In this document: in pieces, positions 50,677 through 63,608 of the stretch
How the letters are laid out: each line of letters starts with the position of its first letter
How positions within the stretch are numbered: position 1 is the stretch's first letter
Source: Theristus sp. LFF4_11
Taxonomy: Eukaryota > Nematoda > Chromadorea > Monhysterida > Xyalidae
Reading direction: 5' to 3'
Assembly: GCA_030248135.1 (NCBI GenBank)
Contig: JASANC010003886.1
Location: 1-64,000 of the forward strand
Length of the DNA stretch: 64,000 nucleotides
The notes under the pieces: model-generated
The model's input: the letters and a program-made list of their open reading frames with translations, nothing else
Told to the model about the DNA's origin: nothing
The model's database searches: none
Position numbers and translations under genes: made by a program

Positions 50677-52943
50677 TTACACGTTGAACGCTGGGAGGAG
50701 ATAAGAAGACACACCAATGCACGGGAAGCTGCTTCGCTGAGACTGATACGGTTTCAGATCAACATCCGCATTGACGCCCCAATCACGTGCGGCTTCATTG
50801 TTTGCGGCAAAGATTCGTTGTTTGGCCTCAATGGACACAACATCCGACAACGATGCGAGCGCTATCGGGTCCGTGTCCGCGAATAACGCCCTCCTGCACC
50901 GTTGACGGCGGGCGCCTCTGGCATCAAAATAATTCTTCAGATGCTCGAACGGACTCTGCATTGGTTCGTACACGACGTCGTCCATCGTGAGCGAATTGGC
51001 GTACGCCATGAATGCCGCCTGGTATAGCGTGTCCTCAGAATATCGCGGTTCACGCAGTTGTCTACCCTCAAGCTTGTCGGGATCGTAATAATGATGATAC
51101 ACACCAGATACCGCCACACGACCCAGTCTTCCAACCCATTGCAGATGTTGCGACCAATTTAGCGATTTTGTCTCCGATATGGTGGTCCCGAAATTCTCAT
51201 CCATCAGTTCGTACTTGGTGGTGGGCCTGAATCGAACACCGGGGTGATAGATATCAGTAAGTACTGGTATCGTCACACCGGACTCGAGCACATTTGTGCT
51301 CACCACGCAGCCGTTTGTCAATTCGATGATACGCTCTGCCGACTCACTATTACCCGAGTGGTACGGCAGAACTGTATAGTCGCTGTATGCAAGTCCACCG
51401 CCAGTGATGCGCTTGATGTTGCGGGCCGCATCTTCGCAGCCGTGTTTAGTGCTGCACACCACCACGGTCACTGAGTCACGTCTAAATTTGGCAACGTCGA
51501 TTCGCACACCATCGACCTCAATGGTCGTGTCGCTCACCGGACTTGAATGTTCACGGATCAATTCAACGTTGTTCCGCGTGGCCATGGGGCCGAAACTGGC
51601 CGACATGACGAACAAGTGTTTGGTGCAGCCGCCCTCAGCCTGTAACCGTTTCACCTGATTGTATGCATAAGCGACATCAGGCGTGTCCTCGTGGTATTCG
51701 TCGAGCATGATAACGTCAAATCGATTCATGTGCAACCTGCCACCAGTTCCTTCACAAGCGCGATACTTTCCGTATGTCGCGTACGTGATGCCAGGTCCAC
51801 TCATTGTCGGGATCTTGTCGCCACCGACGCAGTGCGCGATCGACGTGCCTGTGTACGTTTTCCGCATGTACGCAGCCAAAGCTGGGACGACACGTCGCAA
51901 CGGATTGAGCACAAGGATTCGCGGGTTCTCCACTTTTTGCCGCAACAACTCTTGCAGTATGGCAAACGGCAAGTGAGTCGACTTTCCAGATCCAGTGCCA
52001 GATGTCACTTGATGCACCTGCCCGGCACATTTCAACCACTCTTTGACATTGACGCGCCAATCAATTGTGGGCTGCACATTTGAAACTGCGGTGCACACCT
52101 CCCAGCCACCAAACATGGACGTCGAAATGCCATATACGCCGATCACTTTCCCCGAATCTGAAACAACGGGCAATCCAGACCATCCGGATATGCCACCGCG
52201 CGAAGGATCGTCCGTCCAAATGCCGTGCTCGTTCAGGTATTGCTGACTCCACCCGTTCCATACGGCACTCTGGAACTGCCTGCGCTCCGTGCGAACAAGT
52301 CGCACAGCCTCGCGCGTTTCCGGATTGTAGACATACGCGTGTTCGCCTTCTTTGGCGACGTCGAATTGTGGCGATGTCAAGCCATAACAAACGATGTCGT
52401 TCCGGTGATCGCAAAATGTGGCCTCAATACAATATGTATCGTTTCCCTCCACAAACTGCAACGGCTTGCCCATGGTCACGTGCGCTGCCGAATACCAAAT
52501 GGTCCGATACGTACCGTCGATGCGTAGACTGCGTGAAAAAGCAAATCCACTTTCGATGTGCCGGTGGACCTTGGCAATGCTGTTGCCGTGACCTGGCATT
52601 CCGACGTTGAACGACCGGCCGAACAACATGCGCACATAATTAATGGCGCTCCAGTCCGATGTGTTGCATGGAGCTGACGGAACCACCGTATCCAACACGA
52701 CCTCCGCCCAAACACCGCCATCGCGCGTGTTCGGGTCACCCACCAACAGCACTGGCTTGCAATTACCAGTGCTCGCGAACTCAGCTGCGAGTGCGTTTAA
52801 TTGCATGTTTCGCTCAGCAAGCACAAGCCCGTTACCGATCCACTCTTGATCCCAGACAGGCGCACCTTTCATGGGATAAACGGTAACAACGTTCCCACCG
52901 AACCGATGCGCTTCTGTATCGGCTTGCAACGGCCGCGATAATC
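50677..52943 (-). CDS. Flavi-like serine protease plus DExH RNA helicase (NS3-like) ORF
   Basis: About 750 codons without a stop. Numbering from the TTG at 52,929: a chymotrypsin-like protease with candidate His150 (WYSAAHVT), an Asp near 175-178 (DHRNDIV) and Ser251 in GWSGLPVV; then a superfamily-2 helicase with motif I GTGSGKST (311-318), motif II DEYH (410-413), motif III MSASFG (442-447) and motif VI QWVGRLGR (597-604), where the first Arg of the usual QRxGRxGR is Trp. Protease then helicase in one chain is the NS3 layout of flavi-like viruses, which cut the polyprotein and unwind viral RNA. Catalytic residues look intact. It has no introns and ends TAATAAA at 50,677. It may be recent or under selection; expression is unknown. 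Confidence 0.85.
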
Positions 52944-53558
52944 AGTCGGTACATCCATGATGCCTCGCATTTGCTGACACGCAGCATCCCAGTTCGTTTC
53001 GTCGTTCTCATCAAAAAGCGCTCGCCAAATAGTGAGGCAAGGCCAATCTTCTCCGGTGCCGCAGTCAGGTAGCGTCGTTGACAGGCTCGCATACATGTCG
53101 GTCACGCGCACGTGGTATTGGAACGCGTCGTCCCAATACTTGACAGTTGGTAGCTTGTCAGGTAATCGCTGATCGACATGGTACCGCACTAGCACCTGCG
53201 GCACGTTGCTGTGCACGACGCCCACCGGTTCAAGCTCCTTCGGCATACGTTCGACAACGTTCGGAATGTTGTCGACGGCGAAATTGAGCACCCAGATGCC
53301 TTGTGGCAACAGGAAGCCCTTCGACTTGAGCGTCAATGAGCCGTCATCGACCTCATAGTTTCGCCCGTCATAGTTGCTGGGATTTTGGTCCCATGACTTG
53401 CAGCTGGTGACGCCGCCAATGCTTTGCAGCACTTTGACACGCTCAACATTTCCGGGCAGGGTGCGCTTCGATTCAGCCAATCCGCCATTACGCCCGGTTA
53501 CCGTAGCGAAGACACGCTGTGGCGTCGGTGTCATATCACCGCAAAAATACGGTGTCAA
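52869..53558 (-). pseudogene. Upstream segment of the flavi-like polyprotein
   Basis: A 229-codon open frame that overlaps the protease-helicase ORF by about 75 bp in the other frame; the shift is -1 near 52,920-52,943. No slippery heptamer is obvious at the overlap, so a mutation after integration is likelier than programmed frameshifting. It contains several Cys and Trp residues (TSCKSWDQNPSNYDG, DCGTGEDWPCLTIW) but I recognise no domain. Position before the protease suggests an NS2-like or structural region. Confidence 0.5.
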
Positions 53559-54304
53559 TACATAGTTTCAAGACTACATGAACTGTCCGTTTTCGCATCT
53601 TAATTAATCAATCGGCAACATTCAACAGATCAATGTGTTTGACGATGTTTCTTTCGATCTTTCGCGTATTTGTATGTTTTGCCGCAAACGGCGCATGGTT
53701 CTTCAGGATCGGCGTGTTTGACGGCGTGCCCGAAGTCAAAACCAAATACTACTCAAAACCAAAAAATCAGTCAGGGTTTCTTTAGCGGTGTTGGTCAAGT
53801 TCTTTTTTCTTTTCAAGCAGTTTAAACATTTGTCGTTCTGTTTCTGTGCACGGGTTTAGGCCCTTCGCAGGTGCATCACTCAACTTGTGATTTCGCAACC
53901 AATGACGCTTCATTGCGAAGCCGACGACTCTGTCAACTGACGGACACGGGCCATTGTGCCGGATAGTGAACAGGCTTACGTGTTCGTCTTACGGCTTCGT
54001 GTTACGAAACACGGAAAACTTGTGTAATTCCCGAAACTGTAAACTCCCGAATTCCACGGTTTTCATTATAATTTTATTTTATTCGGCGTGCGTATCCATT
54101 TTTTCTTGCCGTCACCGTTGTACGACAGACGATTCGTGACTCTGGCCAAGAAGTCGACTGAAAACTGATGTGACGGTCTTCTTTTTATATTCTTTTTTTA
54201 TTTTTCTTGCCGTCACCGTTGTACGACAGACGATTCGTATCACCGCAAAATACGGTGTCAATACATAGTTTCAAGCATACATGAACTGTCCGTTTTCGCA
54301 TCTT
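53534..54304. repeat. Direct duplications upstream of the viral element
   Basis: A ~67-bp segment (tatcaccgcaaaa.tacggtgtcaatacat...cgttttcgcatctt) occurs at 53,534-53,601 and again at 54,239-54,304. It includes the first codons of the viral upstream ORF. A 38-bp word (ttttcttgccgtcaccgttg then tacgacagacgattcgt) is also doubled at 54,100-54,138 and 54,201-54,238. These mark local rearrangement at the 5' side of the element. Confidence 0.9.
53630..53968 (-). pseudogene. C2H2 zinc-finger fragment
   Basis: A short minus-strand frame (about 53,755-53,630) reads CAVCGKTYKYAKDRKKHRQTH, a full Cys2His2 finger (C-x2-C-x12-H-x3-H), followed by a stop. Another frame just upstream (53,968-53,782) reads CPSVDRVVGFAMKRHWLRNH and then a charged KLLEKKKELDQHR stretch, and could be a decayed finger. 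Neither starts with Met. They lie directly upstream of the viral element on the same strand. Origin (host gene, transposon or cargo) unknown. Confidence 0.45.
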
Positions 54305-54309
54305 TGCGC

Positions 54310-55045
54310 ATATTATCCTGGAACAAAAAACAAACAAACACATGTAGCAACATTTCGAATTGGATAGCCAAAAGACTCACGTATTCTTTCCATAAAAAGT
54401 CATAGTCGGTAATACAGTATGTGATAATTAATGAAATAGTCGGATTAGTTCAATCGAAATGTTGGTTGCGATGACCGCCCTGATATAGCGCTTCTCTTCC
54501 TCTCACGGCAGATCTGCTCGTATATTCTGTTAATGGCATCTGGCAGTTTGAAAAGTTTTTTTTCAAAATAAATTATCTGTGATGAAAAATCCAGGGAAAA
54601 TGGATGATGAAAGCCAAAATAAGGAATATGACTAAATTTAGATGCACTTGGTGCATTGACGCGCCTCGTCGGGTGGCTTTTGGCTCCACAGCAGAAATTT
54701 CTGATGAAAAACTTTGTTTCTACTTGTATTCAATTTTGAAAAATCTTGTGAAAAGCATTTGAAAAGAACCTGTGAAGCGCAAACCGAAATTCATTTCACA
54801 TTGGAAAAATGAAGATTGACACGAAACATTTTGCGTTTCAAAAAATGGTACCTAGCTGCGAAAAAAATGAAAGAGTTTACGATATTTTTTTGTTGTTATC
54901 GAGTTAACGAACATGGTGTGTTTAGGAATGTCAACTCCAGCCCTCCAGCCTAATGTTACATGTTTAAACAGGATTAGGATTATGGAATGGATTCCCTTCC
55001 CTGGAGTGGTCACGTGCACTATTTGCTCATGCACCGCACTTCTAA
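54310..55045. other. PRP8-like intron, no gene seen
   Basis: AT-rich sequence with no credible coding region. GATGACCGCCCTGA at 54,470-54,483 is an exact inverted copy of 50,481-50,494 on the far side of the viral element. Confidence 0.5.
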
Positions 55046-55125
55046 AAAGGCTTGGCTTAGGCTTAGGGCTGAACTTAGAATTAGGATTAGGTTCAGGCTT
55101 TGTTTAGGATTAGGTTCAGGACATA
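55045..55125. repeat. Degenerate telomere-like TTAGGN repeats
   Basis: About ten imperfect words of the types cttagg, attagg and gttcagg follow one another (ggcttaggcttagggc...attaggattaggttcagg). An interstitial relic of a telomere-like array, or chance G/T-rich minisatellite. Confidence 0.6.
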
Positions 55126-55242
55126 TTCTGAGAACTGTATTTTATTTTAACCGTTAAACACGCAGGTAGTTTCTAGGTAAATGTCTTTTAACGCAAATGT
55201 CTTGCACCAGTCGTTTAAACATGTAGGCCAACCCAACTCCAG

Positions 55243-55352
55243 TGCACAGTACTGTTGGGTGGATGTTTCAGAGAGTGAGACAGCAATGCACAGCGTTTGC
55301 ACAGTACTGTTGGGTGGATGTTTCAGAGAGTGAGACAGCAATGCACAGCGTT
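55243..55352. repeat. ~55-bp tandem duplication
   Basis: gcacagtactgttgggtgg...agagtgagacagcaatgcacagcgttt occurs twice in tandem, essentially identical. Confidence 0.95.
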
Positions 55353-55439
55353 TCTGTGTTTGCATCACATCACAACAGCAACGCGACAGTCGATGCGTTG
55401 ACGACGTTTATTCACATGTTCGCATTTGGGCAAGAATAG

Positions 55440-56470
55440 CAAAATGTGTTGTTGTGTGCGTGTTGCGTGTGTGACTTTCATGGGGCCCATCTCAACCTGT
55501 GAGGCGGCATTGTCGACAATTGTGCGCGATGGTTTTTGAATATATTGATTGCACTTATACGATGGGGTCTTGGAGAATTAGTGTTGTTGTAAAATAAATT
55601 GATAACAAGACGCGACTGGGTAAATACAGTATGGCCGAATAAATATGGCAGTCCATCAAGGCGGGATCAGTCGCAGACTAGGAGTTGTCTTTTTTGAAAA
55701 TGCCAACAATTCCTAATCATGTGTGCAAGGGAGAAAGAATGAACCGCACAGCAGGAAAAATCCATTAGTTAAAAAAACGCGACTAATTTTTCACACAATT
55801 TGGTTACTGAACGTCTTTTTTCTTTCATTCAAATTTCGCGCGCTCCTTGCACCCTGAAAAAAGCTGCCATGTTTACTCGGCCATTCCGTACGAAATACAG
55901 CGTTTCAAGTTTGTGAGACTATGTGCCGTGGTTTTGCTATATGTATGATAACAAAACAAGTGGAAGCTACAACTTTCCGGTAAAAATGTTGAGCGCATAG
56001 CAAGCAAAGCGTTTTTCAGCAACACAGACGCGGCACAAGACTATGACGCTTATGTGCTGGAAGCCTGGGCTTGGCCTTATGTCCTTGGTCACCGCATCAG
56101 AGACTTGAAAAAGTTGTCAAGATACAATGCTCACACAATAACATATTCCACCTTTTACATGTGTCTTCCGCATTTTTAGATAATTTTGCAATGATATCTG
56201 CAGTTGTTTGCGATACCAAATCGACCGCGTTTATTAGAAAAAGTTTTTTTTTGAAGTGCATGGCATGACGGTGATAAGCATTGAGCAAAACCACAGATGT
56301 TGAGGTGAACTTCGATTTCAAGAACACTGCATTACAACCGGATGGAATCGGTGCCACAAAAACTAAAACTGTAATGAATGGAAAACAAAGAATAATGAAA
56401 ATCAGGTGAAAACTCAACTATGCAAAAAATTCAATGGGAACAGCAAAAAAACAAACAAACGATCATCATT
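55440..56470. other. Intron, no gene seen
   Basis: AT-rich DNA. An open frame on the minus strand at 56,097-56,417 has a hydrophobic start but no other support. Confidence 0.45.
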
Positions 56471-56472
56471 TG

Positions 56473-56894
<422 letters not shown>

Positions 56895-57129
56895 TGATGA
56901 AAAACGAAACGGTTGTGCGGACTGTAAAGGGACGTTCATACTGACGTGTGCGTGTACGGCACGGCACGTGAGGTCTTGTGTTTTAGCATACTTCCGTCCA
57001 TATGGAGACGTGCCTTTGACGTGCGCCGACGTTACATGAGCACATGTCAGTATGAACTGGCCTGTTCTGCTTGCCAATGCTGTTTTGCTGGCTGCACACG
57101 TTTTTTACCATTTTGTGCAGATTCTAATT

Positions 57130-57812
<683 letters not shown>

Positions 57813-57934
57813 TGAACGTTTAGAGTTCGTATGGTTTTAGACGAATATGTCTCACAGCGCAATTAAAGGGAATGGGGCTGTTTGGTTTAGCTTAGTCAGA
57901 CTCATACAGGAGATACGATCCGGCTTTTCAGCGC

Positions 57935-58018
57935 AACTGATTTCAGCTCAGTATCTGATGCTGGTGACGAAGACGAGCCATATTAAATAAATTTGCACGT
58001 TTTCTGGCCCACCCTGTA
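57935..58018. mobile_element. Half of the short mariner-type MITE
   Basis: Shares ctggtgacgaa...ccat.ttaaat...ggcccaccctgta with the right half of the copy at 35,954-36,083. It lies in a PRP8 intron. Confidence 0.6.
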
Positions 58019-58437
58019 CATAAACACCATCCATCCATTTTATGTCGCGAAAAAGCAGGAAACTCCGATAAAACTGTATAAAGTTTTGTAGTAGTTGTAT
58101 TGTAGTTCGGAGACCCAAAAACAATGAATCCGGAAAAAAGTAACGCAAAAACGCTGTTTCGTGAAACCTGTCACAGGAGGTGAGCATCGAGTTCATGGAC
58201 ATGTACAGTCACCTGGTGCCCGTCTATGACATTGAGCCGCTGGAGAAGATCACGGACGCGTATCTCGATCAGTATCTCTGGTACGAGGCGGACAAACGAC
58301 GGCTGTTTCCGTCCTGGATAAAGCCGGCCGACACGGAACCGTCGCCGTTGCTGGTGTACAAGTGGTGCGTGGTTTATTTGAAAAAAGAATGGACTTTTTT
58401 ATGGAGGGATGGCCGGTCGGGTGGTTGATGGTTTTTG

Positions 58438-58615
58438 GTCACCCTCGTGACCTCGGTGGTAGCGCGTTTGACTCTGGTCTGTGCGTTCGGGGGATCGAGT
58501 ACCGCCAAGGCGTGTATAGGCACTTAAAGACCGAGAAAACTCGATGGGCGCCCTACTCGACGGCGTTCTGTACGCTTTTCTGGGTTAGCCCTGGATATAA
58601 ACATCGCCAAAAATC
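58438..58615 (+). mobile_element. tRNA-derived SINE, copy 2
   Basis: Same orientation and structure as the copy at 56,473 (cctcggtggtagcgcg box A region, gggggatcgagtaccgcc box B region, tgggttagccctgg end) with about 15 percent difference. It follows the PRP8 exon ending at 58,365. Confidence 0.8.
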
Positions 58616-59046
58616 ACCGTTCGTTTGTTTGGATGACAGCACGAAATAGTGTCCATCCGGCACACTCGCGGTGTTTGTCGTCAGCCGCAATTGAAATCCA
58701 CCGACGTTGAGCTTTGTTTTCGCTCATGTACGTCGCGACAAGCACGTTTTTTTGCTTATACACAGTGTGCGTGCGTGCCGACAAACACAAAACGCATCGA
58801 TCTGAAGTTTGTCGCGGATTGTGTCCGCGATGACTCAACAAACTTTTCAACAAGCTCAACAAACAACAAACAAACAAGGACTATTTTTCCAAGAAGCACG
58901 ATTTCGCTACTTTTCAGGTGCCAAGGCATCAACAACCTGCAGGACGTCTGGGACACGAACGAGGGCGAATGCGACGTGTTGATGGAGGCGACCGTGGTGA
59001 AGCTGTGCGAGAAGATGGATCTGACGCTGTTGAACAGACTCTTGGG

Positions 59047-60524
59047 TAGGGATGGATCCGGCAAATTTGCCGGAATCCGGGCCGGATCCGGCAAAAGCCC
59101 ATTCCGGCCGGGCCGGATCCGGCAAAAATTGCCGGAATCCGGACCGGAATGGCCTTTTTATGTCTAAAAAACATCTACGCACATTTCGTCGCTTCTTCAT
59201 CACATTTTCAGCATAAAACAGCACAGACACAGAAACAAAGTCAGCAAAACACAGCACGTGAACCAGCCAAAAATTACAACAACAACAATTGACAAAATTC
59301 ACATCGCATAGGGATAATCAAGCGCTGGCAACACTCCATTCAGAAACATGACCTTTTCGGCGTTCTGAGTTGACAGACCAGATCGGCTGTACACAAACAC
59401 CTGCCTGGCTTCAGAGAACATTCGTTCGCTTGCCACGCTTGTTGGTAGCGGTGCCAGGTATCTGCGCGCGATTGTCGATAGTTTGGGGTATTTAGACGAG
59501 TTCAGCCGCCAAAAGTCTAGCACTAGATCACTTTTGTCCGGTTCGTCGATAAAATCATCCGACTCGTACATATTCATTTCGCCGCGCAGTTCGTCTTCAA
59601 GACTGGATTCGCCTGACGGGTTGCGCGGTCGCGCAGCGTGAAACTCGATGCCTCCGTAGAGGCCAGTCGATTTCTTTTTTGGTTCGGGCTCGCGCTCACT
59701 TTCGTCATCGTCGTTATTCGCGATCTCGGATGTATCGTCGCAGTTTGTGGGCGTCTCCAGTCGTTTCAAGATTTTCTTTGCAATGTGAAGTAGATCACAA
59801 CGAATCGCGCCTTCATTTTCGAAGACGACTGCAGTATTCTTGAATCGCGGATCAACGTACGTGGCCATGATGTTGGATTCGTTGTGGAAAAGCGCACGGA
59901 AGCGTGTGTCGATGCTGGTCAGCAGCGTTTTTTTCGTCGTACCAATGCCACTCGCATCGACTTGTTCGATGCGCTGCTTCAGTGCGCAAACGGCGGGGGG
60001 AGGGTTTATCGGGTTTTAGGGGATCACGGCACCTCCGCACACCCACGTTACCACACGTCGTTATAATCGCTGGTGTTCTGGGGCTCACATAAAAGCAACT
60101 GTTTGACAGCTAACTTAATATGACCAACGAAAATGGCTGATTTCAAAAAAAACCTGCTATTGTTCATCAACAACGTTGGCCAAAAGCTGGCAGCCACGTT
60201 TTTTAAAGTGGACGATGCTGCACATAAGTTTACCACTCAAGACAAAAGCAGTGAACCATTTACCATTGAACAGAACACTAAACTAAAGAAACGCTCACTG
60301 ATCACATGTCAAATGCACAACAACAAAACCAACAAAGCACCGAAACAAATTTGTCAAACCATTGAACAGCTCTGAAACGGAGGAATCAACTGGTTAATTC
60401 GCGGGTCTCGGCCATTCCGGCCGGATCCGGCAAAATTGCGCCGGAATCCGGACCGGATCCGGATCCAATTTTAGGCGCCGGAATCCGGAAACCGGAATCC
60501 GGACCGGAACCGGCTCCATCCCTA
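59047..60524. mobile_element. hAT element (1,478 bp) at the PRP8 splice donor
   Basis: Ends tagggatggatccggca and ...ccggctccatcccta, with a perfect 8-bp target duplication CTCTTGGG (59,039-59,046 and 60,525-60,532). Subterminal regions are dense in atccggca and tgccggat words in both orientations, probably transposase-binding sites. It inserted across the exon-intron border; see findings. Confidence 0.92.
59299..59868 (-). pseudogene. hAT transposase C-terminal part
   Basis: A 189-codon frame with the hAT dimerisation domain: LDFWRLNSSKYPKLSTIARR, LPTSVASERMFSEA. Only this C-terminal region and an acidic stretch before it survive; the DDE-like catalytic part is missing and the frame upstream (59,870-60,090) is broken. 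The element is therefore nonautonomous. A complete relative elsewhere must mobilise it. Confidence 0.88.
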
Positions 60525-60539
60525 CTCTTGGGTCGGTTG

Positions 60540-61320
60540 TTTGTTTCGGTACTCGGTTCGTTTGAGTGGCAGGCAAGAGTGTACAAAGAGTGAAGAATGT
60601 ACAGTCTAACTCTATAACATATCCAACTAGCTGATGTGATTGGTTTGTGATCACAATGCACGCGTTCTATGCAATCTAAACTCCGCCTCTCCACAGCAAC
60701 GCCCGGCACAGAATGCGTGTGTGTGTTTGTTGCAGAGAACACAAAACTTTGCACGGTATCCAGACCAAAACGTAACCAATCAGATTTATTTCTTTGGAAA
60801 TCGCGCTTTTTGAGAATCTGACGGAGGTCTTATCCATGCCATCTTGTCGAGGTTAGTGAGCGCAAAATTGAAACTAAGCAAGCCAAGTCAAGGTGCTTGT
60901 CAGTATTCTTTAGTTTGAAAGTGCCGTGGAAGAGCTGGCCACAAAGAAAAGATGATTTTTCTTTTCTCCTTATTACTGGTTTGGGTTGGCCTGATCTGGC
61001 AATTGACAATCTTGAATTCCGTGCGCAGAACTGTGAACAGTTGTCAAAGCTGAGTTTTTTATTCCGGATGTTGCTGCAGCCGAGTTATAGGATTGCCACG
61101 AGATGCGTCTTGTCTCGTCATACGCTTTTCAAGAAAACTGTTTACTCAGCAGCATTCATAAAGCAGTAGAGGCTGTTTCGAAAAAAAACTACAATGGGCA
61201 AAACGGCTCGTTCACGATTGACATTCAAACATTTCTCAAATAGTTTTCCAAGTTTCAGAACCTAGTTTCGAAGCAAACGCGCTGTTTTGCGCATTGTACT
61301 TTTTGCAACACCCTGTACTT
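60540..61320. other. No gene seen
   Basis: Sequence following the hAT element, presumably PRP8 intron. The next expected PRP8 segment (after LLNRLL) was not found before the window ends. caacaccctgta near 61,310 resembles a mariner tip. Confidence 0.45.
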
Positions 61321-61553
61321 CGTGTCGCATAGCTACAGCTGTGCGTCACTGAACACTTTTCGTGTCGCGTAGCTACAGCTGTGCGTCACTGAACACTTTT
61401 CGTGTCGCGTAGCTACAGCTGTGCGTCACTGAACACTTTTCGTGTCGCGTAGCTACAGCTGTGCGTCACTGAACACTTTTCGTGTCGCGTAGCTACAGCT
61501 GTGCGTCACTGAACACTTTTCGTGTCGCGTAGCTACAGCTGTGCGTCACTGAA
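61321..61553. repeat. 40-bp satellite, six copies
   Basis: cgtgtcgcgtagctacagct then gtgcgtcactgaacactttt is repeated nearly perfectly, starting at 61,321, 61,361, 61,401, 61,441, 61,481 and 61,521 (last copy short). Each unit contains the palindrome agctacagct/agctgt. Confidence 0.97.
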
Positions 61554-61554
61554 A

Positions 61555-61843
61555 CACCGCTTCCCCCCCTAAAACAACTATGCTCCAGGGGGGGGTGCCG
61601 TGGGTGGGTTGGCCGACCAAAAAGTGAGGGGGGGTGTCGGCCAAATTTTCGAGGTGGGGTCCGATGGGGGGGTGCCTGGTTTTAGGGGTGGGGGTGACAC
61701 GGTGCCCCCCCACCCGACGGTCTCTGGTGCTCGAGAAGGGGTCCGATGGGGGGGTGCCCGGTTTTAGGGGTGGGGGGTGACACGGTGCCCCCCCGACGGT
61801 CTCTGGTGCTTTGGGAGGGTGCAACCTCCCCCGCCCACGGTAC
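61555..61843. repeat. G-rich low-complexity block with an internal duplication
   Basis: ggtccgatgggggggtgcc.ggttttaggggtggggg.tgacacggtgcccccc...gacggtctctggtgct occurs twice (about 61,658-61,732 and 61,739-61,812). Ends in cccacggtactg, the inverted joint motif also seen at 49,285. Confidence 0.85.
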
Positions 61844-61959
61844 TGCTCCAGCTATCTATTTCGCCCCCCCCCAAACCCTCGGCTCTGGAACAACTATGCC
61901 CCTACGTCATAGTTGTTCCAGAGCCGAGGGGTTGGGGGGCCGATGTATATAGCTGGAGC
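61844..61959. repeat. Long hairpin with a perfect 23-bp core stem
   Basis: ccctcggctctggaacaactatg (61,875-61,897) and its exact complement (61,907-61,929) are separated by 9 bases. Imperfect pairing continues outwards to tgctccagctat/atagctggagca, giving arms of about 54 bases. Likely a fold-back element or MITE remnant. Confidence 0.9.
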
Positions 61960-62274
61960 AAATTTTCCAGATAGCCTAGAGTTGACAAGCAGTTTTTGTT
62001 GTTTAGTTTATTAACGAGGTCATGAAACCAATTGCAGAAGCTTCTGTCTGTTTGACGTTGTTATTGATGGACAATGTCGCGCTACTACAGAGAACTCGCA
62101 ACAGCCAAGGGTTGGTTGACAAGCAGCTTTTGGCATTTTTTGTGCGTGTCCGGCCTCCATGGAATAATAGTTTCCGTAGTTTCCGTTGGTCAAGAAACCG
62201 TGTCATCACAAGTGTGTAAAATCTATCTATAAAAAAAAAGAACGCGATCATTTGGCTTAAATGCACTCTGAATT

Positions 62275-63608
<1,334 letters not shown>

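Larger units (their letters stand above)
50480..53558 (-). other. Endogenous flavivirus-like element (polyprotein fragment)
   Basis: A ~3.1-kb minus-strand block with viral polyprotein-type coding lies inside the 6.9-kb PRP8 intron, antisense to it. It has three open segments: 53,558-52,869 (229 codons, unrecognised), 52,943-50,677 (protease and helicase) and about 50,700-50,480, a hydrophobic tail in another frame (WLGLMTMNPVFMVFGVGW) that could be a membrane segment. Two frame changes are needed to read through. There is no sign of a reverse transcriptase or LTR. The virus group is called from the domain order; which flavi-like lineage it is cannot be told by eye. Confidence 0.8.

Noticed and set aside
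59047..60524. hAT element as an introner that created a new intron
   Set aside because: The sequence after the right target duplication does not continue PRP8 coding, so the intron existed before; the element only replaced its donor.
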